Part shown: in pieces, positions 7,988-18,595 of the stretch | Layout: the number at the start of each line of letters is the position of its first letter | Position numbering within the stretch: the stretch's first letter is position 1 | Origin: Candidatus Gastranaerophilales bacterium | GTDB lineage: Bacteria; Cyanobacteriota; Vampirovibrionia; Gastranaerophilales; Gastranaerophilaceae | DNA length: 64,000 bases | Reading direction: 5' to 3' | NCBI GenBank assembly: GCA_944327245.1 | Contig: CALVHD010000009.1 | Span: forward strand, 1-64,000 | Position numbers and translations under genes: made by a program | The notes under the pieces: model-generated | What the model was told of the DNA's origin: nothing | Database searches by the model: none | The model's input: the letters and a program-made list of their open reading frames with translations, nothing else

Positions 7988-9352
7988 ATGGATTTTGTAA
8001 ATGAATTAAAAAAAATTTGTCCTGATAATCTTCTTTATAAAAAAGAAGATGTATTTGTCTATGCTTATGATACATCTCAAAATCCTGATAACATAGTTTT
8101 GCCAAAAGCTGTCGTTTTTCCTAAAAATACTGTTGAAGTATCTAAAATTGTTAAATTTGCTTATGAAAATAATATTTCTATAATACCCAGAGCAGCAGGA
8201 ACAAATCATTGCGGTGCAACAAGACCAAGCGAAAATTCTATTGTAGTTCATTTTTCAAAAATGAACAAAATAATTAAAATAGACAAAGAAAATTTAATTG
8301 CTATAGTTGAGCCCAATGTTGTTATTGGAAATTTAAATAAAGAGCTGGATAAACTAAATCTTTTCTTTCCTCCTGATCCATCCAATTTAGCTGTTTCAAC
8401 CATAGGAGGAGCGATTGCTTTGTGTGCCGGAGGCCCCAGAACTTTTAAATACGGCAATACTAAAGATTATGTTATTAATCTTGAAGTTGTTTTAGCGGAT
8501 GGGTCAATAATTGAAACATCAAAAAATTTAGCTAAAAATGTTACAGGTTACAATATTACAAGTCTTTTTGTAGGGTCAGAAGGTACGCTTGGTTTAATTA
8601 CGAAAGCAACCCTTAGATTAATTCCAAAGCCGCAAACAAGGCTTTTGACCATGGCTTATTTTGATAGTTTGGTTGAAGCGGCAAAGTGTGTTAATGAAAT
8701 AATAAATCAGGGTTTTGTTCCTTCAACACTTGATTTATTAGATAAATATACTATTCAAACAATTGAAAAATTCATTTCTTGTGGTCTTTTAGTTGATAAA
8801 GAAGCTATGCTTTTAATTGAGCTTGACGGATTTAAACAAAGTGTTTTATATGAGTTAGAAATTTTAAAAGAAATTTTGGAAAAGTGCGGTGCAAAAAATA
8901 TTGTTCAAGCAAAAAATGATGAAGAAAATGAAAACATTTGGAGAGCAAGAAGAAGCGCATTTTCTGCTTTAACCCAAATAAAACCTTCAGTAGTTACAGA
9001 AGATATAGTTGTTGCAAGAAATAGGATAGTAGATATAATTAAAAAAATTCAAGAATTATCTAAAAAATATAATATTATAACTGCCACTATGGGTCATGCC
9101 GGAGATGGTAACATACATCCTAATTTTGCGCTAGATTTAGAAAAAGATAAAGATAATTTTCAAAAATTAAAAGATGAGTTGTTTTACTATGCTCTGTCTA
9201 TAGATGGAACACTATCAGGTGAACATGGTGTCGGCACTCATAAGAAAAAATATATTAAAGAAGCAATTGAAAAAAATGCTTATATGGTTATGAAGCAAAT
9301 TAAAAAATTACTGGATGAGAAAAATATCCTAAATCCTAATAAGACATTATGA
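7988..9352 (+). CDS. FAD-linked oxidase, GlcD/D-lactate dehydrogenase type, 454 aa
   Basis: A flavoprotein of the FAD_binding_4 plus FAD-oxidase C family, which oxidises 2-hydroxy acids such as glycolate or D-lactate. The PP-loop is seen in IIPRAAGTNHCGATRPSE, followed by PDPSNLAVSTIGGAIA and VGSEGTLGLITKATLRLIP. The C-terminal domain has the metal/substrate motifs MGHAGDGNIHPN and SGEHGVGTHKKKY. The length fits the family. There is no Fe-S GlcF partner. The gene overlaps the next by four bases (ATGA), so it is translationally coupled to the MATE transporter. A TATAAT at 7971-7976 lies 11 bases before the ATG and there is no Shine-Dalgarno, so the message may be nearly leaderless. Confidence 0.9.
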   Translation: MDFVNELKKICPDNLLYKKEDVFVYAYDTSQNPDNIVLPKAVVFPKNTVEVSKIVKFAYENNISIIPRAAGTNHCGATRPSENSIVVHFSKMNKIIKIDKENLIAIVEPNVVIGNLNKELDKLNLFFPPDPSNLAVSTIGGAIALCAGGPRTFKYGNTKDYVINLEVVLADGSIIETSKNLAKNVTGYNITSLFVGSEGTLGLITKATLRLIPKPQTRLLTMAYFDSLVEAAKCVNEIINQGFVPSTLDLLDKYTIQTIEKFISCGLLVDKEAMLLIELDGFKQSVLYELEILKEILEKCGAKNIVQAKNDEENENIWRARRSAFSALTQIKPSVVTEDIVVARNRIVDIIKKIQELSKKYNIITATMGHAGDGNIHPNFALDLEKDKDNFQKLKDELFYYALSIDGTLSGEHGVGTHKKKYIKEAIEKNAYMVMKQIKKLLDEKNILNPNKTL

Positions 9353-10674
9353 TTGAAAAATTAAAAGAATATAGAGAAATAATTTTAAATTTAGTTAAAT
9401 TATCTTTGCCGATTTTGGGGGGTAATTTAGCGCAAATCTTGGTAAGCTTTGCCGACACTATTGTTGCAGGAAGACATTCAACGGTTGCATTGGGTGCAAT
9501 AAGTGTTGCAAGCGCAATTGTAATGACGATAACTATAGGAGTTATCGGATTAATTTTAAGCATAAGCCCTACCATTGCAAATTTTAGAGGGCAAAAAATT
9601 CCATCTAAAAGATATTTTAAATTAACCCTATTATTTTCTTTTTTGGCTTCAATCCCCTTTTTTATTGTTCTAAAAGTATTGTTGCTTAATATTGATTTAA
9701 TCGGATTAAGTCCTGAAATTGCTCATCCTGTTAAGCAATATATTGAAATTTGCGCATGGACAATATTTCCATCTGCAATTTTTACAGCCCTAAAAGAGTT
9801 TTTGCAGGCTTATGAAAAGGTTGTTTTTGCTAATTTATTAATGCTTTTTATGGTTGTATTAAATTTAATTTTGAATATAGTTTTAACTTTCGGGTTTAAT
9901 TTTTCGTTCATTCATATTGAAGCTCTTGGGGTTGTAGGGCTTTCAATCGCGACATTATTATCAAAAACTTTGGTTGCAGTATTTATGATTTTATATTGTT
10001 TACCATTGTTTAAAACTCCTTTTGAAGCTTCAAAAAAATATGTTAAAGATTTAGTTAAAATGGGAGCGCCTATTTCTTTTGCAATGTTTTTTGAATTTTT
10101 GGGCTTTAATTTAACCGCTGTTTTAATAGGAAAATTCGGTGCGTTATATGCCGGTGTTCATAATATTATCCTTTGTATTGCTAATATGACTTTTATGATT
10201 GTTTTATCAATAGCAAGTGCTGCAAGTGTTAAAATAGGATACTATAACGGAAAGAATGATAAACAAAATATCATTGATTATTCAATAGCAAATATTTTGA
10301 TGACAATTTTTGTTTGTTTAACAACTTTCGTAATTTTAGAAATATGGTCAAGAGACATTATTTCTGTCTTTTCAGGTGATATTAGAGTTATTGAATTAAG
10401 TGAAAAAATATTAAAAATAGCAATGGCGTTTTTATTCTTTGATGGTATTCAAGGCGCATGTGTAGGCATTTTAAAAGGTTTAAAAGATACAAAGATTATT
10501 ATGTTTACAATGCTTTTCGGGTATTTAATTATAGCAATTCCACTAGGCTGCTATTTGGCATTTCATAAAGGTATTATATTAGAAGGATTTTGGCTTGGTT
10601 TAGCTTTGGCATTATTCTTTGCGGCAATAATAACCTCCAGCAGGGTTATATACGACATAAGAAAGATGAAGTAA
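9349..10674 (+). CDS. MATE-family efflux transporter, 441 aa
   Basis: An integral membrane Na+- or H+-coupled multidrug/toxin exporter with about 12 hydrophobic segments in two halves. The first helix region reads LSLPILGGNLAQILVSFADTIVAGRHSTVALGA, matching the MATE start 'P.i...l......D...vg.lg..alaa'. The second half begins MGAPISFAMFFEFLGFN. Length and layout are normal. The ATG overlaps the stop of the GlcD-type gene, which ties the two functionally, perhaps through export of a metabolite or toxic acid. That link is only positional. Confidence 0.9.
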   Translation: MIEKLKEYREIILNLVKLSLPILGGNLAQILVSFADTIVAGRHSTVALGAISVASAIVMTITIGVIGLILSISPTIANFRGQKIPSKRYFKLTLLFSFLASIPFFIVLKVLLLNIDLIGLSPEIAHPVKQYIEICAWTIFPSAIFTALKEFLQAYEKVVFANLLMLFMVVLNLILNIVLTFGFNFSFIHIEALGVVGLSIATLLSKTLVAVFMILYCLPLFKTPFEASKKYVKDLVKMGAPISFAMFFEFLGFNLTAVLIGKFGALYAGVHNIILCIANMTFMIVLSIASAASVKIGYYNGKNDKQNIIDYSIANILMTIFVCLTTFVILEIWSRDIISVFSGDIRVIELSEKILKIAMAFLFFDGIQGACVGILKGLKDTKIIMFTMLFGYLIIAIPLGCYLAFHKGIILEGFWLGLALALFFAAIITSSRVIYDIRKMK

Positions 10675-10749
10675 TAAATTTAAAAATTGTAAACTTAAAA
10701 AAATAAAAATACTTAAAAAATAATTTTTTCTATGATTAAATAATTTATT

Positions 10750-11886
10750 ATGAAACATTTGACATTAAATGATATAAAAATACCAAAGCCAAATTTTGGT
10801 GTTTCTAAAACGCCAAAAGGTCAAGTTGTTTCAGCTTGGTTGATAGATTGGATTAAACATTCTCTTGAATACGGCATAGCGGATATTGGAGATTTTATAC
10901 CGACAAAAGAAGAACTTGCCGGTTTTTTGGGTGTTTCAAGCGCAACCATGCAAAATTCTATTAGACAAGTTAAGGACTTGGGTTATTTTTCCTCAAAACA
11001 ATCTTTAGGTACTTGTATAGCTGATTTTTATTCTAAAGATATAAAGCCTCAAGACGAATTATGCCATGGTTCGATTGCAGAATGTAAAATCAAGAAAATA
11101 GTCTTGGATGAAAAAATAAAGATAAATGAACCGATTTTATCTATTTCAGAATTGTCACGAATGACTGATATTTCCCAAAATACAATCAGATTTACTCTTG
11201 TAAAGTTGGCTCAAAAAGGATATTTAGAAAAAGTTCATTTAAAAGGCAATAAATATTCATGGATATATAAAAAAGAATTTGAACTAACACAAGAAGAACT
11301 CTTAAACGGAATAGAAGATGAGGATTTTACTTTAACTCATCAATTGGTTGATAAAATTCAGAAATATATTGAAAAAACATATAAACAAGGAGAAAAAATT
11401 CTTCCCAACATGGCATTTTCGGCGATGTTTGATGTTAGCATTAAAACAGTTAATGATGCAATGAAGATTTTAAATGCGAAAAAGGTAATTTTATCTCGAA
11501 GAGGAAGATATGGAACAATATATTTAGGGGAAAACAGATTAAATAAAACCTCTTTTGTAAGCAGTGAAAGAAGAAAATTAAATTCTTCTCAAAAATATAT
11601 CTATTCTTGGCAAAAAGCATTGGGACATTTAAAAAAATATATAATAGAAAATTATGAAATAGGGGATAAAATTGCTCCTATAAGAGAACTTGCTTCTATA
11701 TTAAACGTTAGTCCAAATACAATAAGGCGGGCTTTGGTTACATTGTTTCAAAGCGGCCATCTTGTTTCAAAAAGGGGTAAATTAGGCGGTATATTTATTA
11801 TGGATATGCCTGAGCCGGATGAAGATGCTTATAGATGGCTTGCAATAAATCCTGAAGTTATAAGTATAGGGGATAGTGATAATTAG
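10750..11886 (+). CDS. Regulator with four tandem winged-helix (GntR-like) units, 378 aa
   Basis: Four consecutive GntR/MarR-like winged-helix segments can be read, and no effector domain. Unit 1 is at about 24-92 (TKEELAGFLGVSSATMQNSI, then LGYFSSKQSLGT). Unit 2 is at about 108-175 (SISELSRMTDISQNTIRFTL, then KGYLEK). Unit 3 is at about 195-262 (MFDVSIKTVNDAMKIL, then RRGRYGTIYL). Unit 4 is at about 283-352 (IRELASILNVSPNTIRRALV, then SGHLVSKRGKLGGIF). Units 1, 3 and 4 have the GntR order of helix, 'lP..reLA..l.VS..Tv..Al..L...G.l..rrg.Gt'. Usual GntR proteins have one such unit plus a ligand domain. The gene stands alone. Its target is unknown; the RND operon downstream is a candidate. Confidence 0.8.
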   Translation: MKHLTLNDIKIPKPNFGVSKTPKGQVVSAWLIDWIKHSLEYGIADIGDFIPTKEELAGFLGVSSATMQNSIRQVKDLGYFSSKQSLGTCIADFYSKDIKPQDELCHGSIAECKIKKIVLDEKIKINEPILSISELSRMTDISQNTIRFTLVKLAQKGYLEKVHLKGNKYSWIYKKEFELTQEELLNGIEDEDFTLTHQLVDKIQKYIEKTYKQGEKILPNMAFSAMFDVSIKTVNDAMKILNAKKVILSRRGRYGTIYLGENRLNKTSFVSSERRKLNSSQKYIYSWQKALGHLKKYIIENYEIGDKIAPIRELASILNVSPNTIRRALVTLFQSGHLVSKRGKLGGIFIMDMPEPDEDAYRWLAINPEVISIGDSDN

Positions 11887-11935
11887 AATGAGCAGAAATA
11901 ATAATTTTATTTATAACATTTATATTTTTATTAAG

Positions 11936-12191
11936 ACCCTGAAACACTCAAAGAGAACAGAAAATTACGCTTACGCTATTTTCTAGTCAGTTCAGGGTGA
12001 CAGAAAGTAGTTGTCATGCTGAACTTGTTTCAGCATCTTATTAGCATTGCAAGTTTGCTTTTAATTTTATAAATTCAATTATCCTACGCACCCCAAGGGT
12101 GTTTCCAATCCCTAAGGCTCGCAAGTTCGCCAAGGGATTGTGGGCAGCGGCTACCAACTGCTCCATCATTGAGGCTCAACGCCTCAATGAT
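11936..12191. repeat. Structured intergenic element with five hairpins, richer in GC
   Basis: Between the stop at 11886 and the RND operon lies a stretch richer in GC than its surroundings and full of inverted repeats. (a) Nested ACCCTGAA 11936-11943 with TTCAGGGT 11991-11998, enclosing AGAAAAT 11959-11965 with ATTTTCT 11978-11984. (b) ATGCTGAA 12016-12023 with TTCAGCAT 12029-12036. (c) CACCC 12089-12093 with GGGTG 12097-12101. (d) CAATCCCT 12106-12113 with AGGGATTG 12133-12140. (e) A perfect 11-bp stem, 12165-12175 with 12181-12191, loop TCAAC. No frame longer than a few dozen codons is open apart from the small gene at its right edge. It looks like a dispersed palindromic repeat or a structured RNA. 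Confidence 0.6.
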
Positions 12192-12351
12192 TATCGCACT
12201 GGCTTACGCGTTTTTCTTCGACCCAGATATAAGTTTGTTCATATATAGATTTAAAAGGATTATATTTAAAATCGTTATTTATAAAAGGATTTGAGGCTTT
12301 TTTATCATATTTTTTTGTTTTATGCAGCAAAAATTTCATATATTTAAGCAT
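12184..12351 (-). CDS. Small basic protein, 55 aa, ending inside the hairpin element
   Basis: A short frame with an excellent Shine-Dalgarno (GGAGGT, seven bases before ATG at 12351). It begins MLKYMKFLLHKTKKYDKKAS, continues NPFINNDFKYNPFKSIYEQT and ends WVEEKRVSQCDNH. The product is basic and aromatic-rich, with a weakly hydrophobic N-terminus, and is not recognised. The last about 15 codons and the stop lie in the GC-richer hairpin element, and the TGA falls within the right arm of its strongest stem. The present C-terminus may therefore have been created by insertion of that element. Transcription would run divergently from the RND operon. Confidence 0.5.
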   Translation of the reverse strand: MLKYMKFLLHKTKKYDKKASNPFINNDFKYNPFKSIYEQTYIWVEEKRVSQCDNH

Positions 12352-12420
12352 ATTCTTACCTCCATAGTTAATGGGTTTATTTCATTATCGCAATTTTTTA
12401 AATTTTTAAATTGCCCGATA

Positions 12421-12485
12421 GTATAAATTTATACATAGCTGATTATACCGAGTTAAAAAAATAATATTATTCTTGTAGAATAATA
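12421..12485. promoter_or_regulatory. Two palindromes in the divergent promoter region before the RND operon
   Basis: GTATAAATTTATAC (12421-12434) is a perfect 14-bp palindrome. TATTATTC (12465-12472) and GAATAATA (12478-12485) form an 8-bp inverted repeat around five bases. Both lie between the small minus-strand gene (start 12351) and the efflux operon (start 12575). They are the obvious candidate operators for a dimeric repressor; the multi-winged-helix protein encoded at 10750 is one candidate binder. AT-rich DNA gives palindromes easily, so this is suggestive only. Confidence 0.4.
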
Positions 12486-12574
12486 ACTCTGCTACATCAT
12501 TTAGATGATTTTTATTCTATATATAAATTGATTTATGCTAGAATAAACTCGATAAGGGGAGATATTATTATATT

Positions 12575-13738
12575 ATGAAGAAAGTACTGATTATTACATC
12601 AGCGGTTATTTTGGCCTTAATCCTGATTAGATTTTCTATTACAAAATATAGCGAATATTCAAGAGCTAAATCCTTAGCTATGACTTCAACTCCTACTGTT
12701 GAACTGGGTGAAGTTAAAGAAATAGATGTTTATAAATCAATAGAAATTCCGGGGCGTGTTCAGTCTATGAATAAAGTAGATTTGGTTGCGCGTATAGACG
12801 GATATCTTCAAAAGAAACATTTTAAAGAGGGTGATTTTGTTAAAAAAGGACAAGTTCTTTTTACAATTGAACCGACTCAATATTTAAATGCTCTAAATAA
12901 AGCAAAAGCGGATTTACAAAATGCAAAAGCTACACTATATAAAGCTCAAAGAGATTACGACAGGGGAAGCGAATTAGTTAAAAAAGATTTTATTTCAAAA
13001 TCTACTTATGATGGCTTATATGCCGATAAAATGGCAGCAGCTGCAGCGGTTAAGTCAGCAAGTGCTCAATTAGCAGAAGCTCAAAGAAATTATGGCTATA
13101 CATCAATTAAAGCTCCGGTGGATGGCAAAATCGGCTCTTTGCAAATTCAAGAAGGAAATTATGTAACGGTTTCATCGGGCACTTTGGCTACAATTACAAA
13201 AACAAATCCGATATATGTGAAATATAGCGTTGATTCAAAATTATTTGAAGAACTGAGAGAAAAGGATTTCATCCCCAAAAAAGGTGTGGCTCCAATTAAG
13301 GTTGATGTTATTTTACCTAATGGCGAAACATATCCGATTAAAGGGGTTCAAGATTTTTGGGATAATCAAATTTCAACAACAACAGGTACAATTGATTTTA
13401 GAGCAACTTTTAATAATGACGATAATATCCTAATTCCAGGGGATTTTGTTAAAGTAAAAGTTTATTCTAATCAAAAAAACAGAGTTCTTGTTGTTCCGCA
13501 AGATATTGTTCTGCAAGATTCAAGAGGAAGATATGTTTATACTGTTTCAAACGATAAAACAGTTTCTCAAAAATACTTTAATGATGACGGACAATATGAA
13601 AATTATTGGATAGTTAAAGACGGCTTAGTATTAAATGATAAATATATTGCGACAAATATAACAAAATTAATGCCGAAAATGCCTGTTAAAGTTGCACAAA
13701 AAGTTGAAAATACATCTGATACGGACGACAAAAAGTAG
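12575..13738 (+). CDS. RND efflux periplasmic adaptor (membrane fusion protein), 387 aa
   Basis: The AcrA/MexA-type adaptor that joins an inner-membrane RND pump to TolC. An N-terminal hydrophobic anchor (about 4-24) has no lipobox. The lipoyl half-motifs are [20 protein letters not shown] and [20 protein letters not shown]. Between them lies a helical hairpin rich in Ala/Lys/Gln (about 105-170). Beta-barrel and membrane-proximal domains follow ([20 protein letters not shown], then [20 protein letters not shown]). It is the first gene of adaptor-pump-TolC. AAGGGGAGA precedes the ATG at a slightly long distance. Confidence 0.95.
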   Translation: MKKVLIITSAVILALILIRFSITKYSEYSRAKSLAMTSTPTVELGEVKEIDVYKSIEIPGRVQSMNKVDLVARIDGYLQKKHFKEGDFVKKGQVLFTIEPTQYLNALNKAKADLQNAKATLYKAQRDYDRGSELVKKDFISKSTYDGLYADKMAAAAAVKSASAQLAEAQRNYGYTSIKAPVDGKIGSLQIQEGNYVTVSSGTLATITKTNPIYVKYSVDSKLFEELREKDFIPKKGVAPIKVDVILPNGETYPIKGVQDFWDNQISTTTGTIDFRATFNNDDNILIPGDFVKVKVYSNQKNRVLVVPQDIVLQDSRGRYVYTVSNDKTVSQKYFNDDGQYENYWIVKDGLVLNDKYIATNITKLMPKMPVKVAQKVENTSDTDDKK

Positions 13739-13755
13739 AAAGTAATAAAAAATAT

Positions 13756-16700
13756 ATGTTTTCATCTAAATTTTTTATAGAACGCCCAAGATTTGCATTT
13801 GTAGTATCCATTGTAATAATGCTTGTGGGTTTTATTGCAATGAAAAGCTTGCCTTTAGAAGAATATCCTACTATTACTCCTCCCCAAGTTACTGTTAGTG
13901 CGACATATATGGGTGCGAGTTCAGATGTTATTGAATCAACGGTTGCCGCACCTATTGAATCAGCTGTAAACGGCGTTGAGAGAATGTTATATATGACCTC
14001 TGATTCAAAAGATGGTCAATATAAATTAACAATATATTTTGAAGTTGGTTCTGATCCTGATATGAACGTAGTTAACGTTCAAAATAAAGTATCTTTGGTA
14101 ACATCAAGATTGCCGTCTGATGTATCAAGATATGGTTTAACCGTTAAACAAAACACTGGCGGCGGCGGATTATTGTATTACGGTATTTATTCGCCTGATA
14201 ATTCAGTGGATTTAGTTACCTTATCAAATTATGCTGCTATTTATTTAAAAGATGAATTAGCTCGTATATATGGGGTTGCTGAAGTTCAGGTTTTTGGCGG
14301 TAAAGATTATTCAATGAGAGTTTGGCTAGATAGCCAAAAAATGGCGGCATTGAATGTTTCGTCATCTGAAGTTTCTGCTGCAATAACGGCGCAAAATGCT
14401 CAAGTTTCAGCAGGTTCATTGGGTAATGAGCCATTGGTTAATAAACCTGATATGGCTTTAACCTTAAGAACTCCGGGGCGTTTAAAAACAAAAGAAGAAT
14501 TTGAAAATATTATTATAAGGTCTGATAAATATGGTCAAGCCATAAAATTATCCGATGTTGCAAAAGTTGAGCTTGCAGGTGAAAATTATGTAACTGATGG
14601 TAAAGTAGATAATAAATCTGTTGCTGTTATGTCAGTTAATCAATTATCTTATGCAAATTCAATCGATGTAGCTAATAAATGTAATGCAAGAATGGAAGAG
14701 TTATCAAAATCTTTCCCTGAAGGGATTGAATATTCTGTATTCCATAATGCTACTGATTCAGTTAAAGATTCATTATCGGAAGTTATTGAAGCGATTATTT
14801 TGGCGGTATTTATCGTTGTAGCTACCGTATATTTATTCTTAGGTGATTGGAGAGCAAGTATTGTTCCGTTTTGCGCAATTCCTGTGTCGTTAATCGGTAC
14901 GTTTGCAGCATTTGCGGTTTTAGGTTTTTCAATTAATACTTTGACTCTTTTTGGTTTGGTGCTTGCAGTAGGGACTGTTGTAGACGATGCTATTGTTGTT
15001 GTTGAAAACGTTCAAAGGCATATTGAAAAAGGCTTAAAACCAAAAGAAGCAGCCATAATATCTATGGAAGAAGTTTCAGGCGCCGTTATTGCAACATCAT
15101 TAGTATTAATGGCGGTATTCGTTCCTGTAGCATTTATTCCGGGGATTACAGGTAAAATGTATCAACAATTTGCCGTAACAATTGCAGTTTCAGTTGGTAT
15201 TTCAACTGTTATGGCGTTAACTTTGGCTCCTGCTTTGTGTGCAATTTTCTTAAGAAGCAAAGAAGATATGCCTCAAAGAAGTTATTATGATAAATATAGA
15301 GAATTATATAGAGATTATTGGAAAGACAGAAATAACATTAAAGGTTTTGAATTAGTAAAAGCTTGGGGTGAATTTCTTGCTTATGCTTGGGATGTATCTT
15401 TAAAGAAATTTGATAGAGCTTTTGAAAGAACTAAAGATAGTTTCTTGGAAGGTTCAAAATATTTTATTGAAACACCAAAAAGAACAATAATTACATATAT
15501 TATTCTTGTTGTGGCATTAATTGGTATGTTTAAGCTTATACCTTCAGGATTTTTACCTACTGAAGATTCAGGTGCCGTATTTACAAATGTTCAATTAAAA
15601 GATGGAACTTCACTGGCTAGAACAAGCGAAATGGTTGGTTCATACACAGATGATTTATTAAAAACTCCGGGAGTTCATTCTGTTCTTTCTTTGATTGGTT
15701 TCCAAGGTCAAAATACTGCAATATTAATTGCCCATCTTGATAATTGGAAAACAAGATTAAAGCCAAAGTTCTTTGAATCTTTATTTATGTCAAAAGAAGA
15801 AAGAAAAAAACAATCTCATAAGTCAATTGATGATATCATAGCAACTGCCAATGCTCTTGGTGCAAAATATCCTAATGCTACTATGTTTTCTTTTGTACCT
15901 CCTGCAATTACAGGTTTATCAATGTTTGGCGGTTTTGAATATCAATTGTTGGATAAAGGCGAAAGAACTCCTCAAGACTTGCACAATGAGGCAAAGAAAT
16001 TAATTTTAAAAGCAAATCAAAATCCAAAATTGACAAGTGTATTTACTCAATATAACTCTCAAACACCTCAATTAATGGTAAATATTGATTATCAGAAGAT
16101 ATTGGCTCAAGGTATCGATATAAATGATGTTTATACTGCTCTATCAAGCCAATTTGGTACATATTATGTTAACGACTTTAACCTATACGGACGTGTATTT
16201 AGGGTAATGATGCAAGCAAGCGAAGAATATCGTTCAACAATAAGCTCAATTGATAAAGTTTATGTTAAAACAGCTTCCGGCGCTTCTGCTCCATTATCTT
16301 CAATAATAAGAATTGAACCGACTACAGGTCCTTATGATATAACAAGATTTAACATGTATAAGTCCGTTCAAATTCAAGGTTCGCCCGCAAAAGGTCAATC
16401 TTCAGGGGATGCCATTAAAGAAATGGAAAAATTATCAAAAGAAAACTTGCCTGAAGATATGAGTTTTGCTTGGTCCGGAACATCTTTGCAAGAAATCGAA
16501 TCAGCAGGTCAAACGGGAATAGTTTTATTAATGGCTTTAACATTTGTATATTTATTCTTGGTTGCTTTGTATGAAAGCTGGATGCTGCCTATAGGTGTTA
16601 TGTTGATTGCTCCTATTGCGATGTTGGGTGCTATATTATTCCAATATTTATGGGGTTTATCGCTAGATTTATATGCTCAAATCGGGCTTATTATGTTAAT

Positions 16701-17058
16701 TGGTTTAGCTGCAAAACAAGCAATCTTGATTATCGAATTTGCAAAAACCGAACACGATGAAAACGGATTACCTATTATTGAAGCTGCGGAAAAAGCAGCA
16801 AGAACAAGATTTAGAGCGGTAATGATGACTGTTTTAGCCTTCATATTCGGTATTTTACCACTAGTATTTGCGGTTGGCCCAGGGTCGCACTCCAGACAGT
16901 CACTTGGCGTAACCGTGTTTGGCGGGATGACAGCAGCGGCTGTTATTGGTACGATAATGGTGCCGGCATTTTATGTAGTAATACAAAAATTAAGAGAAGA
17001 TACTAAAAATAAATGTCATAATAAAGATAAAGGGGTAGAAAAAAAGAATGAAGAATAA
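13756..17058 (+). CDS. RND multidrug efflux pump, HAE1/AcrB type, 1100 aa
   Basis: A proton-driven inner-membrane transporter. Twelve membrane segments lie in two repeats with two large periplasmic domains. Visible hallmarks are [19 protein letters not shown] at the start, [17 protein letters not shown] in TM4 with the two Asp residues of proton relay, [21 protein letters not shown], and the second-half counterpart [15 protein letters not shown]. It is about 50 residues longer than AcrB; much of the extra is a charged cytoplasmic linker between TM6 and TM7 (about residues 505-570). It overlaps the TolC gene by 11 bases. The substrate cannot be told from sequence. Confidence 0.96.
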   Translation: MFSSKFFIERPRFAFVVSIVIMLVGFIAMKSLPLEEYPTITPPQVTVSATYMGASSDVIESTVAAPIESAVNGVERMLYMTSDSKDGQYKLTIYFEVGSDPDMNVVNVQNKVSLVTSRLPSDVSRYGLTVKQNTGGGGLLYYGIYSPDNSVDLVTLSNYAAIYLKDELARIYGVAEVQVFGGKDYSMRVWLDSQKMAALNVSSSEVSAAITAQNAQVSAGSLGNEPLVNKPDMALTLRTPGRLKTKEEFENIIIRSDKYGQAIKLSDVAKVELAGENYVTDGKVDNKSVAVMSVNQLSYANSIDVANKCNARMEELSKSFPEGIEYSVFHNATDSVKDSLSEVIEAIILAVFIVVATVYLFLGDWRASIVPFCAIPVSLIGTFAAFAVLGFSINTLTLFGLVLAVGTVVDDAIVVVENVQRHIEKGLKPKEAAIISMEEVSGAVIATSLVLMAVFVPVAFIPGITGKMYQQFAVTIAVSVGISTVMALTLAPALCAIFLRSKEDMPQRSYYDKYRELYRDYWKDRNNIKGFELVKAWGEFLAYAWDVSLKKFDRAFERTKDSFLEGSKYFIETPKRTIITYIILVVALIGMFKLIPSGFLPTEDSGAVFTNVQLKDGTSLARTSEMVGSYTDDLLKTPGVHSVLSLIGFQGQNTAILIAHLDNWKTRLKPKFFESLFMSKEERKKQSHKSIDDIIATANALGAKYPNATMFSFVPPAITGLSMFGGFEYQLLDKGERTPQDLHNEAKKLILKANQNPKLTSVFTQYNSQTPQLMVNIDYQKILAQGIDINDVYTALSSQFGTYYVNDFNLYGRVFRVMMQASEEYRSTISSIDKVYVKTASGASAPLSSIIRIEPTTGPYDITRFNMYKSVQIQGSPAKGQSSGDAIKEMEKLSKENLPEDMSFAWSGTSLQEIESAGQTGIVLLMALTFVYLFLVALYESWMLPIGVMLIAPIAMLGAILFQYLWGLSLDLYAQIGLIMLIGLAAKQAILIIEFAKTEHDENGLPIIEAAEKAARTRFRAVMMTVLAFIFGILPLVFAVGPGSHSRQSLGVTVFGGMTAAAVIGTIMVPAFYVVIQKLREDTKNKCHNKDKGVEKKNEE

Positions 17059-18595
17059 ATTCAAAATTTCATTTATTATTCTTTGTCTTTTGTTGACGAC
17101 ATTAGGCGCATATTGCGATGAAGATAACAACAAAGATTTGGATTTAGGTAAAAAAATCTTTAAAAAGGAAAAGAAAGAAAAAAAGCCTAAAAAGATTAAG
17201 GTTAAACCTGCTAAATTAAAAAAACAATATCAAGTAACAGATAAAGTAAAACAAGAATATTCAATTCCTACTGATATATATATGAATGTAGGAGAAAAAA
17301 GTGATAAAGTAGTTAAGCTTGAGGGCGGAATTTCAAAATCTATTGAGCTCAACATGGCTGATTGCTTAGAGCTTGCTTTAATAAACAGTCCAAAAATTAA
17401 AGCAGCTTATGCTAAATCAGAAATTGCGAAATATAAAAAATGGGAAACTTTATCAGGTTATACTCCGAGGCTTGATTGGTCAACATCAATTAACCATAAT
17501 ATGCCTGACTTGAGTATGATTAGGAATATGAAAGCAAGTGCTTTTAACAAATATACTCTTGGTCAAATCGGCATTAAACAGCTTGTTTGGGATTTTGGCT
17601 ATACACAAAATCAATACACTATTGATAAAATTTCCTATGAAAAATCAAAAACAGACATAGATACAACCGTTAACGAGGTTGTGTGTGCAGTAAAAGAGGC
17701 GTATTATAATCTTTTATATGCTTTTGATAAAAAAAGAGTAGCGCAAGAGACTCTTGATAATTATACAAAAACTTATCATCAGGCAATGGCTTTTTGGGAA
17801 GTCGGAACTAAAACAAAAGTCGATGTTTTATTTGCTCAAACCAATATGGAAGACGCCAGAGCACAGCTTATTTCAGCGGAAAATAATGTCGATATAGCAT
17901 ATTCTCAATTAAACAATGCGATGGGTCTACCTTTTTCAGATCCATATATGATAGATACATCACTAAGATATGAACCTGTCTCAATTACTATGAGAGAGGC
18001 TGTCGAAATAGCAAATGAATCAAGACCTGATTTAAAAGGTGCTATGCTTAATGTTGATGCTGCTGATCAAGGAGTTAAATTAGCTTGGAAGACATTTTTA
18101 CCCAGTCTTGAATTTCAGGCAAATTTTGCAAAAGGCGGTGTAGACAGCTGGACTGATAGAGATTGGTATAACTATGGCGGTTTTTTGACTTTTCCGACTG
18201 TAAACCCTGTTTTAATCAGAAATCAAATTAAAGAAGCAAAAGCTGCTTATCAACAAGTACAATATGATACAAAAGCACAGATTAATGATATATATTATGA
18301 AATTCAATCTGTTTACACAAGATTAAAAGATGCAAAAGCAAGAATTCCTGTTGCAAAAACTGCTATGGACAAGGCAATTGAAAATTATGAATTAACTTCA
18401 GGCAGATATAAAGTAGGTTATGGTGATGTGATTGAATTAAAAGATGCCCAAGTTGCCCTTGCAACTGCTAAAATGAATTATTATCAAACAATTTATGATT
18501 ATAATTCCGCAAGAGCAAATCTTGAAAAATCTATTGGTCAAACTCTAAAACCTGATACGTCAGAATTAATTGATAATTCATCAGATGATATTTAA
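17048..18595 (+). CDS. TolC-family outer membrane efflux protein, 515 aa
   Basis: The outer-membrane channel of the tripartite pump. The signal peptide covers about 1-23 ([14 protein letters not shown]). An unusual Lys-rich low-complexity stretch follows at about 35-60, longer than in typical TolC proteins. Then come two OEP repeats: [20 protein letters not shown] and [20 protein letters not shown], each followed by long helical regions and beta segments. The start overlaps the pump gene, so the adaptor, pump and channel are made together. The Lys-rich linker may be a periplasmic spacer or contact peptidoglycan; this is a guess. Confidence 0.93.
   Translation: MKNKFKISFIILCLLLTTLGAYCDEDNNKDLDLGKKIFKKEKKEKKPKKIKVKPAKLKKQYQVTDKVKQEYSIPTDIYMNVGEKSDKVVKLEGGISKSIELNMADCLELALINSPKIKAAYAKSEIAKYKKWETLSGYTPRLDWSTSINHNMPDLSMIRNMKASAFNKYTLGQIGIKQLVWDFGYTQNQYTIDKISYEKSKTDIDTTVNEVVCAVKEAYYNLLYAFDKKRVAQETLDNYTKTYHQAMAFWEVGTKTKVDVLFAQTNMEDARAQLISAENNVDIAYSQLNNAMGLPFSDPYMIDTSLRYEPVSITMREAVEIANESRPDLKGAMLNVDAADQGVKLAWKTFLPSLEFQANFAKGGVDSWTDRDWYNYGGFLTFPTVNPVLIRNQIKEAKAAYQQVQYDTKAQINDIYYEIQSVYTRLKDAKARIPVAKTAMDKAIENYELTSGRYKVGYGDVIELKDAQVALATAKMNYYQTIYDYNSARANLEKSIGQTLKPDTSELIDNSSDDI

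Noticed and set aside
12465-12560. Riboswitch or attenuator before the efflux operon
   Set aside because: Only a 5-bp ATCAT/ATGAT hairpin beside a T-run and simple palindromes are seen; nothing matches a known riboswitch core.
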